From Chelonoidis abingdonii (taxonomy: Eukaryota > Chordata > Testudines > Testudinidae), in the NCBI RefSeq assembly GCF_003597395.2, contig NC_133770.1, positions 297,478,032-297,542,031 of the forward strand: DNA of 64,000 nucleotides, in the 5' to 3' direction. The notes under the pieces are model-generated. The model saw only the letters and a list, made by a program, of their open reading frames with translations, did no database searches and was not told the origin of the DNA. Position 1 is the stretch's first letter; each line of letters starts with the position of its first letter. Below are positions 31,928 to 44,139 of this stretch, piece by piece. Position numbers and translations under genes: made by a program.

Positions 31928-31935
31928 TTTGGCGA
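31928..31935. repeat. 8-bp target duplication, right copy
   Basis: TTTGGCGA, as at 31542-31549. Confidence 0.9.
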
Positions 31936-32134
31936 AGTACAAGAATCCCTAAGGAAACCAATGACACGGTGTGAGTCCATAGACAGAGAAGAGCCCTGTT
32001 CTCAGGTAACAGTCTGGACACCTCTTAACCTACCTACTGGTATCCATGGAGATTCAGGTGTTACATGAGGAATGACTGACATAACTGACATAAACAAACA
32101 AAAATACCACACATTTTAGTAGCAAATCTGCATG

Positions 32135-32330
32135 CTTCAGGGCTTAAGTCAACCTCTAACCGATAGGGGTCAGGAGGAATCTTACCCTGGGGATAGGTTA
32201 TCTCATAATTGCTTGCGGAAGGTTCCTTGCATCTTCCTCTGAAGCACCTGGTACTGGCCATTGTCAGAGAGAGGATATTAGTCTTGGTGGATCACTGAGT
32301 CTGATTGGCTTCATACAGGCTAGTCACATG
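32135..32330 (+). repeat. CR1 LINE 3' fragment
   Basis: CTTACCCTGGGGATAGGTTA, TTCCTCTGAAGCACCTGGTA, CTGGCCATTGTCAGAGAGAG and GGATCACTGAGTCTGATT match the 3' UTR of another CR1 subfamily, sense strand. Confidence 0.7.
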
Positions 32331-33495
32331 AGTGAGAATTACTTTTGGAACTAAGAATGTGCAAGAGACAAGTTTCCAAGCTTAGGAACTGGTATAGAAG
32401 GAAATTTCCTTCCTTCCTGTAATGCTGAGTCCTCTCCGTTTCAAATCTTTCTCTCCAGCTGCACCTCTGCCCACTGACCTTGTACATTGCAGAGAGAAAA
32501 AGAGGAAGAGTAGCACGAATCCTCTGATTTTTGCTGCAAATAATATATTAATAAAAAATGTCTGAAGTGCAGAATTTACAGATGTTTGACTTCTATTTTC
32601 CAGGTTTAATTTCCTCTGAGGGGATTTTATGTTTTGTTTTGTTTTTTATAAATGAAAAATGTCTCCAAGTCCTTGTGGTCTCACATGTAAATGATTCTTC
32701 TGGTGCTATTTACATAATCCCAGGCTTTTTAAAGGGCATATAATACAGGGCTGATCCCGCAGCGACTCCTTGGCAGTCTGCTGCCAGAAGCTTTCGTGTA
32801 ACTGAGGTCATGGGATCTTTTAAAAACATGTAGCTTCAGATGTTGCCCTCTGATGTGGCTCACGTTGGAAGAGGGAGGTCGACAAGAACCACACGTTGCT
32901 TTTCAGGGCAGGATTGGCCCTAGAGTGAATGGGCGGGAGAGCGACATTATAAAGAATAACCTAATGTGCAGATCTGCCCAGGAGAGTGCTCACTAGTCTC
33001 ACCTGCCTCTCTTATTAAACACAAATCCCAGCACCTGCTAAGCAACAGCCCAGCAGGAAATCTCCACCCCTCGCTATTAACTATTGTTAGTCAGTGGCAG
33101 GCAGCAAGGGAGTGGGCTCTTCAAATGGCTGAAAAGTGTCACTTGCTGCTTCGAGCGGGACCAGGCTGTCTCCTCTAGGCAACACCAGCAGGAGAGAGAA
33201 TTGGACGGGAAAGGAATGTAATTTCTCAGCTGCAGTTCTAGTGTCCTGCAACACCGGGGATTCTGTTGAACCATGGGAAATTGCGGAAGCCTAACAATGG
33301 GGGACACTTAAAAACAATCCTGCAGAGGCCTCTCTTGGGGAAAGAGCTGGATGATTTTTTTCCATTCTTCAATTCCCTGGGCTTGACTCTCTGCTGTCTT
33401 GTGTGACCCAGGCTAACAGGGCATCGCTCTTTGTCCCTCTCCAGTGGCTTGGCCTTGACTAGGGGTTTACGAGTCTCCTGCAGTGTCTGTGCTCA
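32331..33495. other. No feature recognised
   Basis: Unique sequence with a TTTTGTTTTGTTTTTTATAA run near 32630. Confidence 0.4.
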
Positions 33496-33620
33496 GAGAG
33501 GTGATCAGTTAGTTCAAGTAGTAAAGCCTTGTGCTTTTAGAGCCAGAAGTCCTGGGTTTGATCCCAGCAGATCTGACCCACCTAAGGGCACCCTGACAGT
33601 TGCACCTGGTGTAGTCACTG
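33496..33620 (+). repeat. tRNA-derived SINE head
   Basis: TAGTTCAAGTAGTAAAGCC (A-box-like) and GTCCTGGGTTTGATCCCAGC (B-box-like) are spaced as in a tRNA. There is no cloverleaf-quality acceptor stem, so it is read as a SINE head, not a tRNA gene. Confidence 0.5.
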
Positions 33621-34243
33621 ACACCAGTGCAAGGTGGGTATGAAGTGCTACCCTATCAGAATTCTCCACTCACTGACGCCCGTGAACTGGTGTTATTATC
33701 ACAGCTACGCACTCTGCGGTCACCTTGGATGGGCGTAAATGATTACACAAGGCAGTGGTGAGTCCGATTCCTTCATCCTACCAGATTATGATCCTAGGCC
33801 AGGATACACCATGAGCAGCTCCTCTGACGTTCCACTAGTGCAAACTCAGCATGAGATCAAAATCAGGCTGTCTGTGCTTTGCAAATATTGACGTCTCTCT
33901 TGTTTTTTAGGGTAATAGATTTATGCTTCAAATGAGTCCCAACCACTGCACAGTTTAGCTGGCTGATGGACAGCTTGGGCTCCTGGAAGAAAGTCTTTAT
34001 GAAAAATGTCAGTTATATCAAAATAAACCATCATGATTTACTCACTTGTCAGCTCTGGAAAAGAATTTCTAATCTGTCTTATATTTCCTGTCCTTAAGTA
34101 ACAGTCCTTTCCTTATTCATTTTCACCATAAGGATTGCCTCATGCACTGCATGTGCTGCTCTCAGTGAGCAGAGATTAAATAATGGGTAGAACCCTAATA
34201 CTGGCTGGTCAGAACCTCTGCCGCTGACTAACATAGTAATTGA
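33621..34243. other. No feature recognised
   Basis: Unique sequence. Confidence 0.4.
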
Positions 34244-34442
34244 GGAATCATAGAAGATCAGGATTGGAAGGGACCTCAGGAGGTCATCTAGTCCAACCCC
34301 CTGCTCAGAGCAGGACCTATCCCCAACTAAATCATCCCAGCCAGGGCTTTGTCAAGTTGGGCCTTAAAAGCCTCTAAGGATGGAGATTCCACCACCTCCC
34401 TAGGGAACCCAGTCCAGTGCTTCCCCATGCTCCTTGTGAAAT
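34244..34442 (-). repeat. CR1 LINE 3' fragment
   Basis: Antisense tail AATCATAGAAGATCAGGATT, then GGAAGGGACCTCAGGAGGTC, AACTAAATCATCCCAGCCAG and CCACCTCCCTAGGGAACCCA. Well preserved. Confidence 0.95.
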
Positions 34443-34544
34443 ATGCTTAAAGACACAGACGTTTAGCAGGTGTGAATCGGCATCGCTCCATTGACTTCTG
34501 TAGAGTTAGGCTAATTTGCACCAGCTGCAGATTGGGCTCGCAGG

Positions 34545-34862
34545 CAGGGCTGCCCAGAGAGGGGGCAAGTGAGGCAATTTTCCCCAGGCACCGGGCCCCG
34601 CAGGGGCCCCATGAGCCCTGGCTGAGAATCCCTTCCCTGGTTACTCACCCGGTAGCAGTCCGGGTCTTTGACAGCACTTCGGCGCTGGGCCTTTCAATCA
34701 CTCCGGGTCTTCGGTGGCACTTTGGCAGAGGGTCCTTCACTGCTGCCGAAGACATGGAGTGAGTGAAGGACCTGCTGCCACCACCGCCTAAGACCCGGAC
34801 CACCTCCCAGTGAGTACAAGCATCCGCTCCCCTGCCTTGCCCCAGGCCCCCTGAATTCTCTG
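34545..34862. mobile_element. hAT-type MITE with imperfect 8-bp duplication
   Basis: The left end CAGGGCTGCCCAGAGAGGGG matches a turtle MITE terminus. The interior has GGCCCCGCAGGGGCCCC and a CTTCACTGCTGCCGAAGAC block like the MITE at 31550. The right terminus is cut back to CTCTGC. Flanks are CTCGCAGG (34537-34544) and CCCGCAGG (34863-34870), one mismatch in eight. Confidence 0.65.
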
Positions 34863-34870
34863 CCCGCAGG

Positions 34871-37800
34871 TTTCATTCATTCTCAGACACATAGGTGACG
34901 CATGGAGGGGCAACACGTGGGCTCAAGTGCCCCCCCAAAATTGCTGCTTGCCTTGTATTGAGCATGCTCACACGAACTGAGCCTGCTCAGTAACATTTGC
35001 TGAAGCCACTGCCCTCACTGTGCCCCACTACTTCCCCGCTGTCAGCAAGGCCGGCTCATCTCTGCTCGGATAAACGTTGAAAGTAACTTTACACTTCCCG
35101 TAGCAACCTTAACACTGATCCTTTCCCTTTCTGAGTACCAGAGAGACAATTAAAATCGTTTAAGCACTTGTTTCAACACCTCAAACACTTGTGTTTCTTC
35201 AATCACTGTAACTGCGATACCCCAATAACATAAATAACGCCTCTCAAGATTCATTGTACACAACTTCTACGAGACGGCAACTAACATTTCAATGATCCAA
35301 TTATTGACATTGCTTTTTGCGTCTAACACTGATGTGGAGCTGAGACAGATATCTCTTCCTACAGCACATCTGCTGTATAGAATATGATTCTAAGCATATC
35401 AGAAGTAAAATAACGCACTATTAATCAACTGGGAAAAAATGACTTCCCCTTCCATGTCGAGGTTATGAGGCACACTGCTGAGCAACTGTCTTACATGAGG
35501 AAAAAATAGGGTTAGAGTTAAGATTGTCGTTGAAATATCTAATGCTAATTTTCCGATATGTGGCTAAAGAAGCAGCGCAGACAGACTACAGTGAGAGCTT
35601 CATTAAGTCCACTCCTGATAAACGCCCATCAAAAACAAAGGACCGAACTGATTCCTAGGATGATTGGGCCAAACCTGGAACCTAACATCTCAGGATGGAA
35701 TCCTGGCTTATTGAGATTAATGGCAAAACTCTCATTGGCATCTGTGGGGGTCTGGATTTCACCACAAACCTCTTCAGATTTCAAAGGGGAGGAGGGCCAT
35801 AATTAGATCTCTGCATCTGAAGCTGCCCTTATGGCTTTGATGTGGGTTGAATCCTAAATCAGAAGGGGCCTATTTGCTTCATTCCCACTGAGGTATGGAC
35901 GAAATCACGCAAGAACCACTGCTGACATCAGATGTCAAGGCAGGATGGTGGCAGACTGATCTCATGAGAGTCTGGGCTGCAATCTGGGGAGATCAGCCTG
36001 TGAGATTTCAGCATCTAATAAATCTGAAACCAAATCCCACTCCTGAGTCAGGCTGAAATCCTACACTAACCCTCCACTGGATCTACTCATCACCCCATCT
36101 CTGTGGTCTAGAAATCAAATCACCTGGAATATATTTTGCTCTGGAGTCCAGACCTTCTCTCACTGCAGTCAGTGACAAAACTGCCATTGCCTTAGATGGA
36201 AGAATGGGGAGGCTCATCCTGTATCTTTAATCACCGATGTTTTACTGCTGGATAATCCACCCCTGCAGCTGATCACACATGGAGAGAGAGTGCCATCCAG
36301 TGGCCAGTTCTGTTCCTATCATAGCATGGGAAGATTTCTTGGGGTATAGGACTAGTGGGGACTGAAATGTGTTAGGGATTAGCTAACGCTTAGGTGGCAC
36401 CAGGAACAACATCAAAGAAGCCTGATCCCTCCACAGATCTGGCTAGAAGAGGGGCAGCCAATCTGTGGATTCATTTTGAAGTAAGAGCTAGCAGAGTTCA
36501 GCCCACACATTATGGTATATGCCTCTTTCAGTCAGCTCCTGGATTTTCAGAGAATAAAATTTGCCATGATCCAGCAACTTTCTGGCCTTTGCTGCCACTA
36601 AAGCTTTGCAGGGATTGTCCAGGGAGAAGGTGCATGCTGCACTGCAGATGCTTCAAACAGAGCAGAGATGCCCTTGATTCAGGCAGAGCACGTTAGCTGC
36701 ATTGAATTTGTAGGTAACGGCATTTTCTGCACTGCAAGATCCTCCCAGTACGTCAGGGCTAGAACGCACCTGCTCTGCTGCCAATTCAGGGTTAGGGGCA
36801 GTTCCAGCTAAGCAGCAGAAAAGCAATGGGTTAATCAAGGCGAGGCTAAACGAAATGCTCTCATCTGTGTGTCATTCGAGAAATACCCAGTATGTAGGAA
36901 CATTTTTGTATGGAGATAAAAAACACAATGATGGCTGTTAAAAACCCGGCAATGCAAAAGCAATCAGGTTGCTCTCAGAAGGATATCGGTTCATCATATC
37001 ATTTAGCTGGAGACACTGTATTTAGAAGGTCGCTCTCATGGGATTTCGCCCTTCCCTATTTTATTCTAATATGGAATAACTTCATAGGAGCTGAAAACAG
37101 AAAATTCACTCCTCACTGAAACGAGCCTTCTTCTCCTGTCTCTATCTACATGGATACAGCCCTGCACAGATATGTTATCGTGAAGCTGCTTTCAGAAACC
37201 AGGCTGGACGTTGCACATTGTTATTGTAGGGTTGCTGGTCAGTGCAGGGCTGCACATTTTGGTTCATTGCTGTAGGGCTGCTCACGAGGGCCAGCCTGCA
37301 ACGACCAGCGTGTTTGGTGATTTATTTCAAATTGCAAGCTGGCTTATGAGTTTTGGTGACAATCTGTGATGTCCCGGAGAAAGCACACTGCAGGAGACCC
37401 AAGGCAGAGGGAGAGAACTGCAGGCATATTTAGAAAGCATGACACGAGACTTTGGAGCTACCCAACCAGACAGTGCCCCTGTTTTGAGCCTATGGTCATG
37501 GGGGAGTTGGACCTTTGGTGGGGAGAGTGCAAGCCCAGCCCTCGCCTGCACAGAATGCCCTTTGACTGGGAAGGATGATGTGACCAAAAGCTAGGCCTGC
37601 TGGAGGATAGCTGAGGGGCAAGCGGGTGCTCAGTTTGAGCCAGAGCAGAGCAGAGCTGGGGGATGTTGCTATGGAGATGGAGGTGGTTTGGGGAGAGAAC
37701 CCACGGAGGGTTTAGCTAGAAGAAGTCTAGGCAGAGGACAACAGAGTCCTAAAGAAGGGATTGTGGTCTGGGCTCTGATACAAGGGACAAGAAAATGCCC

Positions 37801-38129
37801 TACACTGAAGGGAAAAGGATTGTGAAGCCATGGGCTATGACGAAAGGGCTTGTGGGATCTGGGAAGTGTTGCACAACTCTTGTTTGAGCTGGACTGTAAC
37901 TTACACCCTAATAAAGAAATTCCAGGAGGGGAGACTGGTGTCTGAATGCTAAATCTTAGGTCTAAGCGGTTAAAAAAGGGAAAGGTGTGGCACAGCATTG
38001 TACCCACAGATGGTCGCACTTGCCAACAGGTGGGCTGCTGATGTGGTGAGACAGCTGCCTGTCCCACTGACCAGTACTGTCCCATTGTTTCCATGCCACT
38101 CCTCCATCTGTCTCCGCCTGTTGTCTGCC
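34871..38129. other. No gene recognised in 3.3 kb
   Basis: No named repeat or supported exon. 35050-35560 is AT-rich and non-repetitive, and could be conserved noncoding DNA. 37560-37960 has a purine-rich run ending near AATAAAG (37911), like a retroelement or transcript end, but no ends can be set. Confidence 0.35.
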
Positions 38130-38260
38130 TTATGCTGAGATTGTTAGCTCGTTGGGGCACCGACTGTCTTTTTGTTCTGTATTTGTACAGCGCCTGGCAC
38201 AGTGCGGTCCTGGTCTCTCCTGAGGGCTCCTATGTGCTAAGGAAATACTAGTAATCATTG
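38130..38260 (+). repeat. Ancient dispersed repeat unit
   Basis: TTAGCTCGTTGGGGCACCGA, CTGTCTTTTTGTTCTGTA, TTTGTACAGCGCCTGGCACA and GGGCTCCTATGTGCTAAGG. Same family and orientation as 8935-9060. Confidence 0.65.
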
Positions 38261-39047
38261 TTACATCAGGTATATGTATTAAAATATGAAATGCATTTGA
38301 TTGCTGACAGCAACACTGTTGAATTAATGTAAATACAAACATTTCATCCGCTGATTGCTTGGCAGGCTGTGTGCTCTTTGCAGTCTTGTCTGTGTCTCTT
38401 CTCATCTGAAATAATGATTTCTCTGGTGCCACAGGTGCACACGGCACTTTGTAGATGAATAAATAACTGATAGCACTTTCAGACAGCGCTGCAGGAGGGC
38501 TGTGGTTTCTAGCAGAGCAACTCAAGGTAAAAACACTCAGTTGGATTATAGGGACAAAATAGCTTAGAAAACAAGCATTTTGTAAATCCAACACCTGAAT
38601 TAAGCTTATTGCCAGGACAGGGATAGACCAAACCAACTGGGTCAATTATAAATGCCCCCTGCAGTTTCAAATACACCTGGGATTCTTTTTTCAGATCCTG
38701 TCTCAGACTGTTGCCTGTGTGTTAGCGAGGCGCTGTTGTGTTCCACCCTAGAGGTGGCTGCATTTCCATGGCGCATGAACTAAGCCATGTGTTTAGCACA
38801 AGATTCTGGTCACTGTTACACAGTTGTTCCTATAGGAAACGGGAATTACTTCTGACTTCGAGCTCCAAAGCTGGCCTGTCATCGGTAAATCAGATCAGTC
38901 TGATACTGGGATATTTGGAGAAAAAGGTTTTAGGAATGTCATTTGCCATCATTAGGGAGGAACAATTCTGTCCCCCGCCCACTGAGGAGGAGCCCTGCTG
39001 CAGCAGCACCATAAATGTATTTCAAGCCCCACTGGCTTCATATCTTG
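38261..39047. other. No feature recognised
   Basis: Unique sequence. Confidence 0.4.
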
Positions 39048-39097
39048 ACTGGGATCAGTGGAGCCAGCCTCCACTGGGATCAGTGGAGCCAGCCTTC
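39048..39097. repeat. 25-bp tandem duplication
   Basis: Two adjacent copies of ACTGGGATCAGTGGAGCCAG plus CCTCC or CCTTC, differing at one base. Confidence 0.9.
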
Positions 39098-41002
39098 ACT
39101 TTCTGAAAGGAAGGGGAGACAAACTGGAGATCTGTGTAGCCCTCATGTGCACGCTGAAACCTCTCAGGACAACCCCAGGGAGAGGCCGCAAGACATGGTG
39201 TTGACTCGGTAAGTGATGTCCAAACCCGTACCCTGGCATGGTGGAATCGGGCATGCTGCTGTGATTGTGACTAACTGCAATCCTAAATTAAGACCAGCTG
39301 TAGTCAGTCAAGATCCAATGGCACTTCCTGTAGGAGCAGGAGGGGACCGCCCTGATGTTCTGGCCAAATATCAACTTCACCATTCAGCTTAACTAGAAGC
39401 TCTATGGTATTCTGCACGTCCTGTCCTAAACTCTTCTGTAGTGGTACTTGGGTGGTGAAACGGCTGCCCTGTTCCACCCCAGAGATTGCTGTATTGCTGC
39501 ATTAAAGAACTGCTTTGTTCCTATCTAGTTTGTATGATCAGTGGGGGGTAGGGGTGCAGGGAGGGACCACGTGGGCGAAGCCTGCCGTGCAAATGAGATT
39601 GTCGTCATGTGTCAAATCGTCCTTTCCACTGGGAGCCTGCTGGGGGGTGAGGTAGGGGTAGGAAGGATGTCCAGGGGGGTGCTGCCGGCTTTCTAAGTAA
39701 TAAATCAGACAGCAGAGCCAATGTGGACTGGTTGCATTCAAGCCTGGGTTTTGCAGGTACCGGCCCCTCCTTACTAACCTCCCTGCTTAGAGTTGATAAG
39801 GAGCGTGTTCCTTGATAAAGGAAAGGATTAAAGGAGGCCTTGCAGGAGGAAATCAGCAACTGCTTCATTAGCCTGCAGCACAGCTTGGCCTCTGAGTGCC
39901 TTCAAAGCATCCTACCCCAGTCATAGCTGCTGCTGCTGCTGCTGCCGCCTATCTCCATCTGAAAGCCTAGGCCTGGCTATTTAAACTCTCTATTATTCAT
40001 TCCGGGATGTCACCAGGGCTCCTGCCTCCAGGCACCCCTAAGCCATGGGCTGAGCCTCAGCATTTCCCAGGGCCTTGCCTCTGCAAGTTGCAGGGGTTTC
40101 CCCACACCAGTTCCAGTCAGAAGAGACCGGCCGCCCCTTCTGAGGTTGTCAGTGAACAGAAAAAGGGACGTCAACCTCACGAGTTATCCTACAATTGCAG
40201 GAAAGCGCTTTTCCTTCCGAGACTCCTTGCTGGGTTGTGGCCACATGCCAAGTTCACAGGCTAATATAAAGGAACAGTCCCCTCAAAAGATGGGTCAGCA
40301 TTGGGCCCTCCCTTCCTTCAGGGAGGGGCTACCAGACGGTAGCCATCCAAGGAGCTCCTGACTTCAGCCAGACCTCTCTCCAGGAGCTCAGAACCAGAGG
40401 TCTTCTCTCCTCCCTGGTTTACCATCAGCTGTGCTGGTTTCCCCTTTTAAACTCCTCCCTTCAGGTCCGACATCACTCACAGGCGTGACAGAGGTTGGGC
40501 CAACTGAGCTCATATCTGCTCATTAACCCTGTGTTGCCCAATGTGGAGTTTGTATGCCCCATCACTAGGTGGCACGGTGGAGATTCAAGTAACCTTAGAT
40601 TGACTGTGCCCAGTTCTGCTCTCAGTGATACCTGTTGACCACTCCCCTGTCAACTGGACAATATTCAGTGGGGCTGCCTGGGTGAGAACCTGTGAATTTA
40701 GCCCCATAACAAATCCATGGCCAGCTGGAACATCATGACTGCTGCCTTCTTAGACCTTCAAGGGGGCATCAGGGTTCTTGGGAGTTGTCTGCCATTCTTG
40801 GGAACAATGGGAAGGAATCACTGACCACCCCCCTGAAAAACCAATTCACCATAGAATTCATAGGGTGAAATCTTGGCTCTGCTGAAATCAGTTTTAAGGC
40901 CACCTGGCACCATTATGATGATCACGGGAGATAGGAGGACACTGGAGTCGATGAGCCAGGAGGTCGACTCCAATCCTGTTCTTATGTCTGATCATCTAGC
41001 AC
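39098..41002. other. No feature recognised; CTG run
   Basis: A short CTG-rich run lies at 39928-39951. I see no other recognisable feature; the frames are short and unstructured. Confidence 0.4.
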
Positions 41003-41127
41003 AGAGCATCTTGACAAAGGATGTGGTGGATTCTCCATCACTTAGAGTCTTTTGCTGGGTGTTTTGCTGAAAGAGACACCTCAATTCTCCCAAGAGTTGC
41101 TGAGCTCAGTGGAGGACATTCTCTGGC
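41003..41127 (+). repeat. CR1 LINE 3' fragment, left piece
   Basis: CAAAGGATGTGGTGGATTCT and CCATCACTTAGAGTCTTT run on through diverged sequence to ATTCTCTGGC. The copy continues at 41706 after an insertion. Confidence 0.75.
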
Positions 41128-41705
41128 ATGGTGGTGGGTATAAGAGGCAGGGGAGGCTAAGCCTCCCCAAACAGGATGTGATGCACATCCCTCCGGAGGG
41201 GCACCAGCCTGCTGCCTGTGGATTGCTGCCGCCAAAAGGGCATCCAGGCCATAGCCCCACCTCCGCTCTGCCTTAAGGCCCTCTCCGGCTCATCCTCTTC
41301 CCCTGTGGCCCTATCCATGCTGCTTCTCTTCCTACCCCCACTCTGCCTCTTCCTCCCGAAAGTCCAACACTTGCTCTGCCTCTTCCCCAGAACCGCCCCG
41401 CCCCCACCCGCAGCTAGGGGCAGAGAGACACGAGCGGTGGGCGGGCGGATAGGAGCCTTGGGGGAGAAGAGGGCAAGTGGCAGGTGGATGGGGGTGGGCT
41501 CGGGGGAGGGGGCGAAGAGGCGCAAGCAGCAGGTAGGGTTTCAGGGGAGGGGGCCAGGCCTGGGGTGGAGTGGGGGTAGAGCAGGGGCGGGGCCTAGGGG
41601 CGGAACGGGGGCAGGGCCATCTCTGGGCACCAGTGGTCCTCCCCATTTCTAGGAAGCTTCCGGTGCTCATGCCCAGCAAATGTGTGAGTCACGCATAGCC
41701 CATGT
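41128..41705. mobile_element. GC-rich MITE inserted into CR1, 9-bp duplication
   Basis: TTCTCTGGC occurs at 41119-41127 and at 41705-41713. Removing the intervening block rejoins the two CR1 pieces. The insert has the palindrome GGGGAGGCTAAGCCTCCCC near its left side (also at 47391), a pyrimidine-rich then purine-rich interior, and no coding domain. The 8-9-bp duplication suits the hAT class. Terminal inverted repeats are weak. Confidence 0.75.
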
Positions 41706-41775
41706 TCTCTGGCCTGTGCTATGCAGGAGGTGGGACTAGCTGATGCTCCCTTCTGGCCTTAAAAATCTGTGACTA
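41706..41775 (+). repeat. CR1 LINE 3' fragment, right piece
   Basis: CTGTGCTATGCAGGAGGTGG, GACTAGCTGATG and CTTCTGGCCTTAAAAATCTG complete the CR1 end begun at 41003. Confidence 0.8.
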
Positions 41776-42424
41776 TCCTTGTGAGATTTCCATAGTCTCT
41801 GCTTCCAGTCAGAAAATAGCATTGAAAATAACTTTGCTCACGTTGCTTCAGGACTAGGAAATACAGTGGCTGAAGCTAAAAGGAAACATCAACGCAGAGG
41901 AAAGGTTAAAAAAAAAAAAAAACTTTTTCAACCCTTTAAAGGCTTTTTCTGGTTCAGTCCAGTCATCATTCTCTGCAGTGATTGAGGTCAGCTCTTATTT
42001 TATCCAGATTAGTTTGCTTGACTTTATGTAGTTTTTTTTTTTTACCTTTCAAAATTATACATAATTTTCCAGTTCAAGTCAAGAATGGCCTTTTTCACCT
42101 GCTATAAACGGGGAGGTTAATAGGCTACTGCGGGAGAAAGGAGCTAATGACTACTAAGAGTGTCAGAACCAGTGTGGTTTGCACTTTCTCTTTTGTGTAA
42201 ACGCTGCAAAAACTAAGCTTGTATCCATAACGGGTTTTTTTTAATGTCGCAAGTCTAATCCCGTTTCACACTGGCTACCAACTGAATCAGTTCAAGACTT
42301 GGGTGAATGATTCATTTGGCAAATTGCCCCTCTTTAGGTAGAGAAATTCTCCAGTTTGTGGGCTATTGGAAGAGAGAGGAAGGATGAGATAAGACTCATT
42401 AGACACCAGGGCTCTATTTAACAG
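41776..42424. other. No feature recognised
   Basis: AT-rich unique stretch with A and T homopolymers near 41908 and 42031. Confidence 0.4.
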
Positions 42425-42612
42425 TGAGGGTAATTAACCACTAGAACAATTTACCAAGGACTGTGGTGGATTCTCCATCACTGGGAGGCTTTACATCTAG
42501 ACTGCACGTTTTTTCTAGAAGACGTGCTGTAGTTCAAAAGCAGCTACTGGAGTTGAAGCAGGGAATTCATCCAGGGAAGTCCTATGGCCTGTTTTATGGT
42601 CAATCACGAGGA
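42425..42612 (+). repeat. CR1 LINE 3' fragment
   Basis: GAACAATTTACCAAGGACTG, GTGGATTCTCCATCACTGGG and CCTATGGCCTGTTTTATGG match the same CR1 subfamily as 41003-41775, sense strand. The last tail bases are lost. Confidence 0.8.
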
Positions 42613-43115
42613 CAAAGTGGTTGATGAGGTGCTTGAGTCGGAGAAGGATGTGGAGACAGCCTTGGCGAGCTAGGATCTCTTTGTGACTCTGAAGGGGTCA
42701 AGGCAGCCTGGCAGTCCAGCTCTGGCGTTCCTGAAGCGGGAAAGGGGAGTTCCAGTAAGTACTCATTTTGCTTTGATACTGCACGGTTACATGAGGTAGA
42801 GGTGTCCTTTACTTTGTTACGTGGTGTATATGGGAGAAGAGGTAGAAAATAACAACACTAGGTACTGTTTGCATCTGCTTCTCATTCCCATGGGCAGCTA
42901 TGCAGTGCGAGCCCTGTGGGAAAGTTTGTTAATGCAAATTGCACGCCGAGATCTCCCGGAAATCCTCCATAGAGATTTCAAGGAAATTTTCCTGGAGATA
43001 CTCTGCAATCCTCTGCTGAAGTTTCCTTGGCAGAGCTGCTCTGTTTCTTCCCCCATGGTAGGAAACTTTGCCACGCCAATTGGTAATTACTTCTGTAGGA
43101 ATCAAAGCAGCCGGA
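42613..43115. other. No feature recognised
   Basis: Unique sequence. Confidence 0.4.
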
Positions 43116-43571
43116 GGTGAAAGTATGCCAGTTCGGTATGGCGTACCGGTAAGACCTGGCACACAGCCAACCATATCAGCAGGGCCACTGATGGGTGGGG
43201 TGGGGTGGCAAAAGATGCAGCTTTCCCAGGACTGGCAATTTAAAAGGGCCCAGGGCTCCCAGCAGCGGCCGGAGCCCCTGGCCCTTTAAATCACCACCAG
43301 AGCCCCGGGGATCCCGGCTGCCACTACCACTACCATGGGATGCCGGCAGCAATTTAAAGGGCCAGAGCCCCGGGGTAGCAGCGGTGGCGGCTGGGAGCCC
43401 CAGGCCGCGCAGGCCAGGTAGTGCTGAAGGGCTGGCTGAGGGAGCCTAGCCCCAGCCCCGCCCCTTCCATCTGAGGGTCCACCCCTTCTGGGCGCCAGAG
43501 CTGCCCTCCCCACCTTGTTGAGGACTCCAGTCACCCTGCGTACCAGTTAAGTCCCTTAAGTTACTTTCACC
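43116..43571. mobile_element. MITE with GGTGAAAGTA inverted ends
   Basis: The left end is GGTGAAAGTATGCC; the right end is AAGTTACTTTCACC after TTAAGTCCCT. The interior is GC-rich with repeated AATTTAAAGGGCC and GAGCCCCGGGG blocks. Related pieces are at 14085-14299 (right end) and 61510-61700 (left end). The flanks show no clear duplication. Confidence 0.7.
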
Positions 43572-43825
43572 CAGGTGACCAGCATAGCAGACCTGGTCTG
43601 AAGCCGCACGCATGCAGGAGATGCTCCCTTGCATCTTCAGTTACCCTCAGTAGTGTGATTTCAGCTTCGATCACCCCACCTGTGAAAAATGATGCCAGTA
43701 TTCAGAATAGTGTCCCCAGACGCTTGTACTGATCCCCTTCTGAAACCGCCCAGACCCTTTGTCCCAGCCTGCACCCAGGTCTCCTGTGATTTAAAGACAG
43801 CAAGGAGTTCTGGGGTCTGTAGAGC
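43572..43825. other. No feature recognised
   Basis: Short unique spacer. Confidence 0.4.
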
Positions 43826-44035
43826 TGCCTTGTGGCTCAGTCATGGGCCAGGGACTCAGGAGACCTGAGTTCTCTTCCTATCCCTGCTGCTGGGCATCTC
43901 AGGCCTATGCTCCGAGCCTCAGTCTCCCCATCTGTAAAATGGGTTATAATGATAGTGGCCTCTTCTGTAAAGCACTTTGAGATCTACTGATGAAAAGTGC
44001 CAGACAAGAGCTAAGGCTTATTATTATTATCTCAG
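43826..44035 (+). repeat. MIR-type SINE, nearly full length
   Basis: TGTGGCTCAGTCATGGGCCA, GGGACTCAGGAGACCTGAGT, CCCCATCTGTAAAATGGG and AAAGCACTTTGAGATCTACT end in TTATTATTATTAT. This is the best preserved MIR-type copy here. Confidence 0.85.
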
Positions 44036-44139
44036 TTCCACACTTAAATCACAGGACCCTTCTTGATTGGGGGCAGATGGCTGAGCCAACACTTATGGGG
44101 ATGCAAAGACTAGGAGATAAGGAGGGGAGTTGGGAGAAC

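Noticed and set aside
33496..33620. Possible tRNA gene
   Set aside because: A- and B-box-like words are present but there is no paired acceptor stem; it fits a SINE head.
41157..41679. Overlapping open frames on both strands in GC-rich DNA
   Set aside because: They lie within a mobile element bounded by a 9-bp duplication; proline/arginine-rich by composition.
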